Of a DNA stretch of 61,392 bases, positions 34,149-43,143 are shown one piece after another; the stretch's first letter is position 1, and each line of letters starts with the position of its first letter. The notes under the pieces were generated by a model. That model was not told the DNA's origin and ran no database searches. It was given only the letters and a program-made list of their open reading frames with translations. The DNA is from JAHIQC01 sp964565645 (lineage in GTDB: Bacteria > Actinomycetota > Coriobacteriia > Anaerosomatales > JAHIQC01), in the NCBI GenBank assembly GCA_964565645.1, contig CAZMFQ010000012.1:1-61392 (forward strand). Direction: 5' to 3'. Made by a program: the position numbers and the translations under genes.

Positions 34149-37100
34149 CTACTGGATGATCTGCTGCACCGAGTCCCGCACGGTCTGCGAGACGGCGTTG
34201 AGGCCACCGAGGTACCTGACCTCCTCGACCTGCGACTTGACAGCCGCCAGCTCCGCTGAGACATAGGGACTCAGCGCGGAGCTCGGCGTGAGCAGCAGCA
34301 CGGAACCGTAGCGCCCCTGCAGAACGCCACCCGCGAGCGCGTCGGGGAAATTCTGTCCCGTGGCGAGCGCGAGACGGTTCCAGTAGAGTCCGGCGTTCGC
34401 GACACCGTACTCGGCCACGATGCATCCGGTCTCGTATCTGTCGGCGCCCGCGAGCCTGTCGACCCGCGCCGTGCCGAAGTAGGAGCCGAGGGACGTCTCG
34501 ATCGCGGTCGGAACGACACCGGTCCCGCCCAGGATCGCGATGTCGGTCACACCGGCGGCCTGCATCGCCTGACGCGTCGTTGACGACAGGGGCTTTGTCT
34601 TGTCGACCAGATAGATCGGCCAGCTGCGCGCGGCCGCCATGGGCGAGGCCGCGAGCGCATCGGGGAAGTTGCCGCCGGTCGACACGAAAGCCATCCCGTC
34701 ATACTCCGAGCCCAGGACCTCCACGGTCTTGGCGGCTATCGCCTCGGCCGTGCGATACCGGTCCGGACCGGACACCCTCAGGACGTTGGTCGGCCCGAGC
34801 AGGTCCTCGAGCGCCATCTCGACGTTCTCGCTCACCGCCACAGCGCCGCCCAGGATCACCGCGTCGGTCGCGCCGAGATCGGTGATCGCGGAGGCGACCG
34901 TTGCGGGCAGGTCGCTCGGGGTCGTGAGCAGGATCGGGCCGTCATACGCACCGGCGAGCGCGGCGCCGCCCAGGGCGTCTGGCCAGTTGTACGCGGTGGC
35001 GATGACCACGGTGTCGGCGCCCTTGGGGAACGCCACCTCGGCGGCCTTGATGGCGGTGTCGATGCGCGTGGCGCCGGCGACCGGCACCGGCAGGAACGAG
35101 TCCTCGGCAAGGATCTCGAACTCGACCGTGCGCACCGACTCCGTGAAGCCGAGTCGGTCGACGGAGAAGTACTGCACCGTATGCCAACCCAACCCACTGA
35201 CGGTCACGCTCGTGCCGGCGGCATAGGGCGCCCCGTCGACCGAGTAGTAGGTCCCGTCGACGCCGACCACGTCGTCGTGAGCGTCGAAGCTGATCGTGGC
35301 GTCACCCTTGTAGCCACCGACGGCGTCGGTCGTCGTTACCGGTGGCAGCCCGTCCATGGTCTGCTTGAGCAGAGTCGACGTGCCGCCCAGCGGCGCCATG
35401 ACATCCGCGGTTCCTGCGTCGATGCGGTTCAGGTAGTAGAGCGATGTGTACGCCGCGTAGTCGGGGTCGCTGAACGAGAACTTGTACGAACCCGTCGGCA
35501 TGGGGTTCATCCACCACTGACCGTCAGAGCCCGGCCACGTGTACGCGTACGTCGACTGCACCTGCTGCCAGCCGTAGCCGGAGAGGTTGTACCAGACGTG
35601 GACCTTGATCGGCTGATCGAGGTTCGCCGAGGAGTCATCCAGGAAGACCCGGCCCTTGTACTCCACGCCGGGCGCGAGCGCTGCGTTGAGCGTGTAGGTG
35701 GCCGCGGGGCCGCTCAACACGAGCATCCCGGCGTCGTAGTCCAGCGAGACCTTGTTGTCGTAGTACTCGGTGGCGAGCCGCAGCGGGTTGGGGTACGGCG
35801 GGCTGAAAGAGACCTTGTACGTCCCGGCCGGGATGCCACCCATGTCGTAGGCGCCACTCGCGTCGGTCTTGGCGGTCGATACCTCGGTCCAGTACGGGTC
35901 GACGAACTCCCAGGTCTGCACCGTCGCGCCTTCAAGCGCCCCGGAGGGCCCGGTCACGGTGCCCACGAAATGGAACGCCGGTGTGAGGGTGTCGTTCACG
36001 AGCGTCGGGCCGCCGAGGATGGTCGTAACCGTGTTGGCGGTCGTCTCATCGGGCTTGTTGTCGTACCACGACGCCACGAAGTTCTTGGATGCGCCGAGAT
36101 TCGACCACATCTCGTTGAAGGAGAGCTTGTACGTGCCCGACTCCACCGGCCAGCGCCAGGTGCCGCTCGCGTCGGTGACCGTCTCGGCGATGGAGTACCA
36201 GTAGTCGCCATCCACGTCGTAGGCGTAGATGCTCACCGGTACGCCGGCCCCGACCGATGCGGCTGTCGCCGAGTTGGTGAGCGCCCCGCCGAGGAGCACG
36301 CTGCCGGCCATGCGCGGCAGGTAGACGTTCCTGGCGGTCACCGTGCCGCCTCCTGACACGACGATGTTCGTGGCAGATAGAAGGTCCGTCGCGCCTCCGT
36401 AGTACTGATAGTCGTAGCCCTGGAGCACTGAGTAGACGAACTCCCCGTCGTCGTAGCCGTTGACAAGGACGCGATAGGTCCCCGCCGGGACGTACTCGAA
36501 GCGGTAGTCGCCGTTGGCGTCCGTCTTGGTGACCGGTACGTCGAATGCCTGGTTCCAGTAGGTGCCGTCGAACTCGTAGAGGATCACGTCCGCGCCCGGG
36601 ATCTTGCGTGAGGTCTCGACCGCGTCGTACGCGGAGCCGGAGATCGAGCCGAACGTCGAGCGCTTGACCATCGCGGCGTTGACGCCCGTCTGCGCCGTGG
36701 TGGCGCCGAGAGTGATCGTGTTCGCGGTCCCCGCGCTCGACTTGTTGTTGTACCACTGTGTCGTGTAGAAAGCGCCCTCATCGAGACCCATCGTCACCGA
36801 GCCCCAGTCGTAGAACTTGACCTTGTAGGTCCCGGCGGAAAGCCCGCCCGCGAAGTAGCGTCCCTTGGCGTCGGCCGTGCGCCAGGCGACCGTGTTGCCG
36901 GCCGAATCCGTGATGTCGACATTGATGGTGCGCGGGAAACCGTCCAGGTCCTCGTTGTAGATGAACGCACCGCTCCCCGACTCCGTCACCGTGCCGGCGA
37001 TCGAGGCGCCCTTGGCCAGCGCCGCGTCCACGCCCGTGCGCGACGCCGGGGCGGTGAGCACGATGTTCGTGGCCGATGCATATGAAGTGACGTTGTTGTA

Positions 37101-37733
37101 CCACTCGCTCACGTAGACACTCTGCCGGGAGGGGTCCGTGTCACCGATGTCGTTGAACAGGACCTGGAACGTGCCGCTCGGCAGGCCGGTGATCTCGTAG
37201 GTCCCGTCGGTCCGCGAGAACGCCTCGCAGTTGTTGTCCTCGTCGAAGTTGGCCGTGACGCGGATTCCTTCGAGCGCCTCGCCGGTGGCCTGGTCCGTGA
37301 CCTTGCCGCTTATGGTCGCGCCGAGTCCCAAGGACGCATTGATGTTGCTCACGGTCGCACCGGAGCCGAGGGTGATCCTGGTCGCGCTCGCCCAATCACG
37401 CGTGCCGTTGTAGAACTCCGAAAGGTAGACGTTGGGCGGGTACTGCACGAACTCGACGACGATCTGGCCGGGGGCGACATCGAGCGCGTAGGTGCCGTCC
37501 GCCTCGGTAAGCGTGTCGCCTACCCAGTCCATGAACGTCGGCTCCGCCGGATCGTAGCGATACGCGACTACCGAGATGCCCTCGAGTGGCGCCTTGTAGG
37601 CGTCGTCGACGACCTTGCCGGTGATGTGCCCGTCGGCCGCGAAGGCGACTGACGGCACCACCAGGAAGGCCGCACACAGGACGAGCGCCAGAAACGCGAA
37701 CCGGACTCCCGAAACGGCTTGCGAGCGGTGCAT
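34149..37733 (-). CDS. Surface protein: seven carboxypeptidase-regulatory-like repeats plus three CWB2 repeats
   Basis: 1194 residues. Signal peptide (FAFLALVLCAAFLVVPSVAFA), then seven Cna-B/carboxypeptidase-regulatory-like beta-sandwich repeats of ~110 residues (each opening like ISGKVTDQATGEALEGIRV and closing with WYNN...ATNIVL). A ~90-residue Ig-like domain ('GHVTVSGLGWHTVQYFSVDR'-like) precedes three CWB2 repeats (PF04122 type; ADRYxTA...ALATGxNFPDALA...LLTP motifs) at ~945-1194. CWB2 triplets bind anionic cell-wall polymer non-covalently, so this is a displayed adhesin or structural protein. ATG 37733 has GGAGGAG immediately upstream. An in-frame upstream extension overlaps the MFS gene and is not coding. 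Confidence 0.88.
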   Translation of the reverse strand: MHRSQAVSGVRFAFLALVLCAAFLVVPSVAFAADGHITGKVVDDAYKAPLEGISVVAYRYDPAEPTFMDWVGDTLTEADGTYALDVAPGQIVVEFVQYPPNVYLSEFYNGTRDWASATRITLGSGATVSNINASLGLGATISGKVTDQATGEALEGIRVTANFDEDNNCEAFSRTDGTYEITGLPSGTFQVLFNDIGDTDPSRQSVYVSEWYNNVTSYASATNIVLTAPASRTGVDAALAKGASIAGTVTESGSGAFIYNEDLDGFPRTINVDITDSAGNTVAWRTADAKGRYFAGGLSAGTYKVKFYDWGSVTMGLDEGAFYTTQWYNNKSSAGTANTITLGATTAQTGVNAAMVKRSTFGSISGSAYDAVETSRKIPGADVILYEFDGTYWNQAFDVPVTKTDANGDYRFEYVPAGTYRVLVNGYDDGEFVYSVLQGYDYQYYGGATDLLSATNIVVSGGGTVTARNVYLPRMAGSVLLGGALTNSATAASVGAGVPVSIYAYDVDGDYWYSIAETVTDASGTWRWPVESGTYKLSFNEMWSNLGASKNFVASWYDNKPDETTANTVTTILGGPTLVNDTLTPAFHFVGTVTGPSGALEGATVQTWEFVDPYWTEVSTAKTDASGAYDMGGIPAGTYKVSFSPPYPNPLRLATEYYDNKVSLDYDAGMLVLSGPAATYTLNAALAPGVEYKGRVFLDDSSANLDQPIKVHVWYNLSGYGWQQVQSTYAYTWPGSDGQWWMNPMPTGSYKFSFSDPDYAAYTSLYYLNRIDAGTADVMAPLGGTSTLLKQTMDGLPPVTTTDAVGGYKGDATISFDAHDDVVGVDGTYYSVDGAPYAAGTSVTVSGLGWHTVQYFSVDRLGFTESVRTVEFEILAEDSFLPVPVAGATRIDTAIKAAEVAFPKGADTVVIATAYNWPDALGGAALAGAYDGPILLTTPSDLPATVASAITDLGATDAVILGGAVAVSENVEMALEDLLGPTNVLRVSGPDRYRTAEAIAAKTVEVLGSEYDGMAFVSTGGNFPDALAASPMAAARSWPIYLVDKTKPLSSTTRQAMQAAGVTDIAILGGTGVVPTAIETSLGSYFGTARVDRLAGADRYETGCIVAEYGVANAGLYWNRLALATGQNFPDALAGGVLQGRYGSVLLLTPSSALSPYVSAELAAVKSQVEEVRYLGGLNAVSQTVRDSVQQIIQ

Positions 37734-37822
37734 GACTCCTCCAGATGCACTCAGATGGCGCGCGATCCCACTCGTGCGCTCACACGTGGATTGTGCGCCC
37801 GCGGAAAGCCGTTGGGAAGAGG

Positions 37823-39100
37823 CTACTCGCCCTGTCTCGCAGCGCGTCCCGAGATGCGGTACAGCGGCGCCGCGGCGGCGAGCAGCAGCGAGCCGACGAG
37901 GTATCCGAGCGGGATCGAGGTCCTCGTGGCGAACCAGCCCAGGGCCGGTTGACCGACCATGGCGCCCCCGTCCCCGAAGAACGCGTCGATGGACAGGACG
38001 GTCGCGCGCTGCGCGGCCGGTATCAGGCGGTTGATGAACGCCTGTCGCACCGGACCGGCGATCCCGAACACGATCCCGAACGCCACGAAGATCAACACCA
38101 TGCCCGCGAACCAGAACGTCCCTCCGGCGGCGGGAGCCAGGACGCCGAGCAGGCCGATCACCGCGGTCAGCACCGCGGTGGCTCCGGCACACCATGCGAG
38201 CAGCCGTGCCGGGTCCGACCCGACGCGCGTGCGCATGACCCTGCCCACGAGCGAGTTGCCCACTACGCCCGTCGCGCCGAACAGCGCCGTCAGGGCGCCG
38301 GCGACCCACACGAGATCCGAGCGCCCGAGCAGCTGCAACGCGAACGGTTGCGAGGAGTAGAAGAAGTACAGCATGAACGCGCCCTGGAACGCCGATACGA
38401 ACAGCAACGGCCGCACCGCGCGGTTGCGCCACCCGTACGTCGCCCCCGCGCGCGCGATGACGCGCGTCTCCTCGGCGAACCGGGAGGCCTTCAGAGGTCG
38501 CGGCTGGAACCCGATCTCGCGCATCGCCACGAACACGAGCGCGAAGGCCGCGAGCAGGATCCCCGCACGCACGAGGTACGGCAGCGCAAGGTCCGCCTGG
38601 CCGAGGAACCCGCCGCCGAGCGTCCCCACGAGCATCGCCACGCCGCCGAGCATCCCCGCTCGCGCAAAGACCTTCTCGCGCGGCATCTCGTAGCCGATGT
38701 GGTCGAGCGCGTCGATGAGCCAAGCATCCACGGCACCCGTCTGGCACGTGAACCCGAACCCGATGAGCGCCGAGGCGACCGCGAAGCCGGCAAACCCCCA
38801 CCCGAAGCGGTCAGCCCCGACGTACATGAGCGTGGAAACGAACAGCGCCGCGATCCCGATGAGGTAGGAGACCTTGCGCCCGACCGTGTCGGCGATGACC
38901 CCCGTGGGGACCTCGAACACGAGCTGGCCGGCGCTGAAGATCGCGTTGACGACCATCACCTGGAACAGGTCGAGGCCGGCGCCGAGCAGGAACAGGGTGT
39001 TGACGCCCCAGATCACCGAGGTGGCGAGCGTGAACAGCGCGCCGGTGGCGTAGTACACACCCACGACACGCCGTCCCGTCGGAAGCCCGCGTTCGTCCAT
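37823..39100 (-). CDS. MFS transporter
   Basis: 425 residues, about twelve membrane segments. Between segments 2 and 3 lies the MFS signature GVIADTVGRKVSYLIG. The second half has 'GVVGNSLVGRVMRTR' and 'GIAGPVRQAFINRLIPAAQR', a loop often seen in drug-efflux-like and sugar-like MFS members, so the substrate is open. ATG 39100 is preferred to GTG 39106 since GGAGG lies 5 bases before the former. It is divergent from the SOS-box helicase gene, with 114 bases between, so the LexA boxes could touch its promoter as well. Confidence 0.82.
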   Translation of the reverse strand: MDERGLPTGRRVVGVYYATGALFTLATSVIWGVNTLFLLGAGLDLFQVMVVNAIFSAGQLVFEVPTGVIADTVGRKVSYLIGIAALFVSTLMYVGADRFGWGFAGFAVASALIGFGFTCQTGAVDAWLIDALDHIGYEMPREKVFARAGMLGGVAMLVGTLGGGFLGQADLALPYLVRAGILLAAFALVFVAMREIGFQPRPLKASRFAEETRVIARAGATYGWRNRAVRPLLFVSAFQGAFMLYFFYSSQPFALQLLGRSDLVWVAGALTALFGATGVVGNSLVGRVMRTRVGSDPARLLAWCAGATAVLTAVIGLLGVLAPAAGGTFWFAGMVLIFVAFGIVFGIAGPVRQAFINRLIPAAQRATVLSIDAFFGDGGAMVGQPALGWFATRTSIPLGYLVGSLLLAAAAPLYRISGRAARQGE

Positions 39101-39157
39101 CCACACCTCCGCATCGCCTGAGGTGTTCGTTCCCGCGCCGCGGGTTGCCTAGCCCAT

Positions 39158-39171
39158 CGAACACCTGTACG
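39158..39171. promoter_or_regulatory. Second, imperfect LexA box
   Basis: CGAACACCTGTACG differs from the palindromic pattern CGAAC-N4-GTTCG at one position (A for T) and lies 10 bases from the perfect box. Confidence 0.45.
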
Positions 39172-39181
39172 ATACCCGATA

Positions 39182-39195
39182 CGAACATGTGTTCG
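39182..39195. promoter_or_regulatory. LexA (SOS) box
   Basis: CGAACATGTGTTCG is a perfect 14-bp palindrome matching the Gram-positive/mycobacterial LexA operator CGAAC-N4-GTTCG. It ends 19 bases before the helicase start codon, where bound LexA would block transcription. Confidence 0.8.
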
Positions 39196-39214
39196 ATTGC
39201 CTCTGGAGGTGCCC

Positions 39215-41302
39215 ATGTCATCCGCCCCCGCGCCGGCTTCAGCCCTTCTCGCCGAGGAGCTGCTCCGCGACCTCGATCCCGCGCAGCGCACCGCGGCCGC
39301 GCACGACGACAGCCCGCTGCTGATCGTGGCGGGCGCGGGCACGGGCAAGACCGCGACACTCGCCCATCGCGTCGCGCACCTCATCGCCCGAGGCGCGCAG
39401 CCGGGACGGATCCTGCTGCTCACGTTCTCGCGGCGCGCCGCCTCCGAGATGCTGCGGCGGGTCGACGGCCTGCTCGCAGGTCCCACGATGACCGCGCGGG
39501 GAGGTTCGGCGGCAGGCGGGCGGATCTGGGGCGGGACCTTCCACGCGGTCGCGGTCAGACTGCTGCGGCTCCACGGCCGGGAGATCGGCCTCGATCCCGA
39601 GTTCACGGTGCTCGACCGGGGCGACGCCGAGGACCTCATGCACGCGTGCCGCACGGAGCTCGCGCTCGGCGCGGGCCGGAGGCGGTTCCCCCAGAAAGGC
39701 ACGTGCATGGACATCTACTCGCGCTGCGTCAACGCACGCGAGCCGCTGGCCGAGGTGCTCGCGACACGCTTTCCCTGGTGCAAGGAGGACGCCGAGGACC
39801 TCGCCCGGCTGTTCGACGCGTACACGGACCGCAAGGAATCGCAGCACGTCCTGGACTACGACGACCTGCTCGTGTTCTGGCACGCGCTGCTCGGCTCCTC
39901 GGCGGGTGAGCGGGTCCGCGAACGCTTCGACCACGTACTCGTCGACGAGTACCAGGACACCAACGTGCTGCAGGCCGAGATCCTCTCGCTGCTGCGGCCC
40001 GACGGCACCGGGCTTACCGCCGTGGGCGACGACGCGCAGGCGATCTATTCGTTCCGCGCCGCCACCGTGCGCAACATCCTCGAGTTCGAGCGCCGCTTCG
40101 AGGGCGCACAGGTCGTGACGCTGGAGCGCAACTACCGCTCGAGCGCGCCGATCCTCGCCGCGACCAACGCGCTGATCGCGCAGGCCGAGGAACGTCGCGA
40201 CAAGACCCTCTACACCGAGCGCGAGGGCGGCGCCCGGCCGGTGCTCGCGCGCTGCCGCGACGAGGCCGAGCAGACCGATTACCTCATCGAGCGCATCCTC
40301 GAACACCGCGAGCGCGGCACGCTGCTCAAGGAGCAGGCGGTGCTGTTCCGAGCGGCGCACCACTCCGCGGCGCTCGAGATCGAGCTCTCACGCCGCAACA
40401 TCCCGTTCGTCAAGTACGGCGGGCTCAGGTTCGTGGAGATGGCGCACATCAAAGATCTCGCGGCGTTCCTGCGCCTGGCCGAGAACCCGCGCGACGAGGT
40501 CGCGGGCATCCGGGCGCTCACGCTGCTGCCCGGCATAGGGCCCAAGACCGCGCAGGGGCTCCTACGCACGCTGGGCGGGTGCGGCCACGACTTCGAGGCA
40601 TGGGTCGGCTGGAGCGCGCCCGAGGCGGCGGCCGGCGCCTGGCCGGACTTCGTCGCGCTCATGCGCGGGCTCGCGGGCGCCGGCGAGGGGGACCTGCCCG
40701 AGCAGATCCACGCCGCGCGTACGTTCTACCTGCCGCTTCTGCGCATGCGCTACGACAACGCCGAGGCCCGCGCGCGCGACCTCGAGCAGGTCGAGGCGCT
40801 CGCCTCACGCTACCCGGACCGTCAGCGTCTGCTCGCGGAACTCGCGCTCGATCCGCCCGCCTACACCCAGGACCTCGCCGGTCCCCCGCTTCTGGACGAG
40901 GACTACCTGATCCTCTCCACGATGCACTCCGCCAAGGGCCTCGAGTTCGACGTCGTCTACGTGATCCACGCGGCCGACGGCAACATCCCCTCGGACATGG
41001 CCACGGGTTCGACCGAGGAGATCGCCGAGGAACGGCGGCTGTTCTACGTCGCGTGCACGCGGGCCCGCAACGACCTCTACGTGACCTACCCGGTGCGCTA
41101 CTACACCCAACCGCACGGCCGGAGCGACACCCACGGGTTCGCCCAGCGGACGCGCTTCGTGGACGAGGCGGTCGCCTCGCTCGTACGGGAGGTGAGCGCG
41201 ACACCGGAGTCGGAGGAGGCGGTGCTGCGAGCCGACGACGGATACGCGCAGGCGACGGACACCGCCACTGTGCGGCGCAACCTCAGGGCGATGTGGGGCT
41301 AG
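39215..41302 (+). CDS. UvrD/PcrA-family superfamily 1 DNA helicase
   Basis: 695 residues. All helicase motifs are present: Walker A AGAGTGKTATL, motif Ia LLLTFSRRAASEM, Walker B LVDEYQDTN, motif III GDDAQAIYSFRAA, motif IV ERNYRSSAPIL, motif V STMHSAKGLEFDVVYVIHAA and motif VI EERRLFYVACTRARNDL. It is shorter at the C terminus than UvrD/PcrA and lacks their long basic tail, resembling the helicase part of actinobacterial UvrD2-like or 'ATP-dependent helicase' proteins. ATG 39215 has GGAGG 7 bases upstream. A perfect LexA box just ahead makes SOS induction likely; repair of damaged or stalled forks is the inferred job. Confidence 0.9.
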   Translation: MSSAPAPASALLAEELLRDLDPAQRTAAAHDDSPLLIVAGAGTGKTATLAHRVAHLIARGAQPGRILLLTFSRRAASEMLRRVDGLLAGPTMTARGGSAAGGRIWGGTFHAVAVRLLRLHGREIGLDPEFTVLDRGDAEDLMHACRTELALGAGRRRFPQKGTCMDIYSRCVNAREPLAEVLATRFPWCKEDAEDLARLFDAYTDRKESQHVLDYDDLLVFWHALLGSSAGERVRERFDHVLVDEYQDTNVLQAEILSLLRPDGTGLTAVGDDAQAIYSFRAATVRNILEFERRFEGAQVVTLERNYRSSAPILAATNALIAQAEERRDKTLYTEREGGARPVLARCRDEAEQTDYLIERILEHRERGTLLKEQAVLFRAAHHSAALEIELSRRNIPFVKYGGLRFVEMAHIKDLAAFLRLAENPRDEVAGIRALTLLPGIGPKTAQGLLRTLGGCGHDFEAWVGWSAPEAAAGAWPDFVALMRGLAGAGEGDLPEQIHAARTFYLPLLRMRYDNAEARARDLEQVEALASRYPDRQRLLAELALDPPAYTQDLAGPPLLDEDYLILSTMHSAKGLEFDVVYVIHAADGNIPSDMATGSTEEIAEERRLFYVACTRARNDLYVTYPVRYYTQPHGRSDTHGFAQRTRFVDEAVASLVREVSATPESEEAVLRADDGYAQATDTATVRRNLRAMWG

Positions 41303-41334
41303 GGGGATCTCGGCGAGCGCTCTCGGTCTGGTGA

Positions 41335-41351
41335 CATCGCCCCAGGCGATG
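41335..41351. terminator. Weak bidirectional hairpin between convergent genes
   Basis: CATCGCC and GGCGATG (7-bp stem, 3-base loop) lie between the helicase stop (41302) and the LOG gene stop (41359). Confidence 0.4.
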
Positions 41352-41358
41352 CCCCGCG

Positions 41359-42180
41359 TCAGGCTATGCCTTGGCCCTCATACCCGTCGCATCCGCGGGG
41401 ATGCGCCCGGATGTGCTTGAGCATGTCCTCGACCGAATCAGTGATGTGCACGAGGTCGATATCCTCGGGCGAGATGGTCCCGGCGTCGCAAAGCTGCGTG
41501 CGCAGCGCCTCGATGATCGGCGTCCAGAACGCCGAACCGACAGCCACGATCGGAAAGTGCTCGATCTTGTGCGTCTGCATGAGCGTGAGCGTCTCGAAAA
41601 TCTCGTCCATCGTCCCGAACCCACCGGGCAGCACCACGAACGCGCACGAGTACTTCACGAGCATGACCTTGCGCACGAAGAAGTGCTCGAACTCGATGCA
41701 CTCGTCGACATACGGGTTGGGTTTCTGCTCATGCGGCAGGTGGATGTTCACGCCGATGGACGCGCCGCCCGCCTCCTTGGCGCCGCGGTTGGCCCCCTCC
41801 ATCACTCCGGGGCCCGCGCCGGTCATGACGGTGAACCCCTCACCCGCCAGCGCCGCCCCCACCTCGCGTGCGAGCTCGTAGTAGGGATGGCCCTCGGTGA
41901 AGCGCGCCGACCCGAACACGGTCACGACACGGCGGCTCGTGGGCATGAACTCCACCCCGCGCAAGAACTCCAGGAAGATGCGCACAGCGCTCTCGAGGTT
42001 GTCGGAGTGGCGCCTGTGGCCTGCAAGGAACTCGCTCTCCGCGCCTTTGGCCTGTTCGAGCAGCGAGGGCCGTGGCGGGGCTTCGTCGCGGCGCTCCGGC
42101 CCCTCGTATCCCCGCTCGCGATCCCCGAGCGGGGGCAGGTCGTCGGTCGGCGGGCCGTCTTCGATGTTCTCGTCGCTCAC
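41359..42180 (-). CDS. LOG-family (TIGR00730) nucleoside phosphate phosphoribohydrolase-like protein
   Basis: 273 residues. The Rossmann-like core (~75-265) has VVTVFGSARFTEGHPYYELA, TGAGPGVMEGANRGAKEAGG and the family motif PGGFGTMDEIFETLTLMQT (PGGxGTxxE). Family members release adenine from cytokinin-type AMP derivatives; the bacterial role is often purine salvage. A ~70-residue acidic N-terminal extension is unusual and looks disordered. The start is GTG 42180, which overlaps the TAG stop of the lipoprotein gene by one base, with GAGGAG upstream. It ends a long minus-strand run of metabolic genes. Confidence 0.85.
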   Translation of the reverse strand: MSDENIEDGPPTDDLPPLGDRERGYEGPERRDEAPPRPSLLEQAKGAESEFLAGHRRHSDNLESAVRIFLEFLRGVEFMPTSRRVVTVFGSARFTEGHPYYELAREVGAALAGEGFTVMTGAGPGVMEGANRGAKEAGGASIGVNIHLPHEQKPNPYVDECIEFEHFFVRKVMLVKYSCAFVVLPGGFGTMDEIFETLTLMQTHKIEHFPIVAVGSAFWTPIIEALRTQLCDAGTISPEDIDLVHITDSVEDMLKHIRAHPRGCDGYEGQGIA

Positions 42181-42542
42181 TACTGCTCCTCTTTACTGAG
42201 TCCGGTATCGGAGACCTCAACGACGACGCCGTTCTCAACGGTCACGAACACCATCGAGCCGTCCCCGTTGGTCCACGACATCATCGTCTTGCCGTCACCA
42301 ACCGCGTCGGACTCGGTCGGAGGCTCCCCGATGATGCTCTCCGCCTCCTCGGCGGTCATGCCCGGCGTGAGCCTGCCCACCTCCTCGGGGGTGACGATCG
42401 GCGGGGCCTGTGAGTCCTTGATGGCCTGCGGCAACATCTCACACCCGCTCAGGGCGAGGATCCCGCAGCACAGTGTCCCGATCAACGCGGCACGGCGGGC
42501 CTGTCTGCCCGAGATGCCACTGAACGCTCCGTATGACCCCAT
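42180..42542 (-). CDS. Small lipoprotein with BamE/SmpA-like domain
   Basis: 120 residues. The signal peptide ends in a lipobox, ALSGC (Cys ~34), so the mature protein is lipid-anchored on the outer face of the membrane. The ~65-residue domain VGRLTPGMTAEEAESIIGEP and MSWTNGDGSMVFVTVENGVV resembles the BamE/OmlA (SmpA) fold by pattern: a helix after 'GMT', then strands with a Trp. In a Gram-positive-like cell this is more likely a general lipoprotein domain than a Bam component. Coupled to the downstream LOG gene by a one-base overlap. Confidence 0.7.
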   Translation of the reverse strand: MGSYGAFSGISGRQARRAALIGTLCCGILALSGCEMLPQAIKDSQAPPIVTPEEVGRLTPGMTAEEAESIIGEPPTESDAVGDGKTMMSWTNGDGSMVFVTVENGVVVEVSDTGLSKEEQ

Positions 42543-42572
42543 CGCACGCCTCCCCTGCCGTGGACCGTCTTC

Positions 42573-43124
42573 CTAGCGTCCCGCGGCATCGCGCAGGTCG
42601 AGTATCTCGCATGAGGCCTCGAGCGCGCTCACGTGATAGAACGCCTCTTCGAGCGTCGCTCCCTTGGAGAACGGACCGTGCGAGCGCAGCACCGCGATGC
42701 GCGACTCGCGCAGCGCCTCGGCGAGCTTGACCGCCGCCTCGGCCGAAGCGACGGTCTCAGCGGCACTGACGACGGGGATCGAGTCGCCAAAGACGTAGAG
42801 CGACTCCGAGTCGATGGGTTCTATGTCCTCGGAGATGAGTGAGCGCCAGATCGTATGGACAGGATGCGCGTGCACGACGGCGAGCGCGTCGGTGGCGTGG
42901 TAGATCGCACGGTGCACGACGATCTCCCGGCTGCACACCGCGTCCTCGTCGCATGCATCGATCCCTGTGGTGACGATGTCGTCCCGGGACAGCCGGCCGA
43001 GCATAGAGCCCCGGCGTGTGATCGTGATGCGGTCGCCCTCGCGGACGCTCATGTTCCCGCCGTGACTCGAGATCAGGTGACCGACGTAGATGTCGCGACC
43101 GATGTCGCGGAACAGTTCGTACAC
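42573..43124 (-). CDS. Class II aldolase/adducin-family protein
   Basis: 183 residues. N-terminal part GHLISSHGGNMSVREGDRIT is the substrate-phosphate region of fuculose/rhamnulose-phosphate aldolases; zinc ligands are in VVHAHPVH and a later LRSHGPF histidine. A family Glu is in SREIVVHRAIYHA. The closest-looking members are fuculose-1-phosphate aldolase-like and methylthioribulose-phosphate-type proteins. It makes or splits a phosphorylated ketose, possibly in deoxysugar or salvage metabolism. GTG 43124 has GAGGAGG upstream. It follows the PFK gene by 19 bases on the same strand, so co-transcription is likely. Confidence 0.8.
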   Translation of the reverse strand: MYELFRDIGRDIYVGHLISSHGGNMSVREGDRITITRRGSMLGRLSRDDIVTTGIDACDEDAVCSREIVVHRAIYHATDALAVVHAHPVHTIWRSLISEDIEPIDSESLYVFGDSIPVVSAAETVASAEAAVKLAEALRESRIAVLRSHGPFSKGATLEEAFYHVSALEASCEILDLRDAAGR

Positions 43125-43143
43125 ACGCCCTCCTCGAACTCGG

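Noticed and set aside
37734..38801. N-terminal extension of the CWB2 surface protein
   Set aside because: It overlaps the MFS gene in another frame; the real start at 37733 has a strong ribosome site and a signal peptide.
42180..42542. Outer-membrane BamE lipoprotein as evidence for a Gram-negative host
   Set aside because: Similarity is only to a small widespread lipoprotein fold; other traits point to an actinobacterial-type cell.
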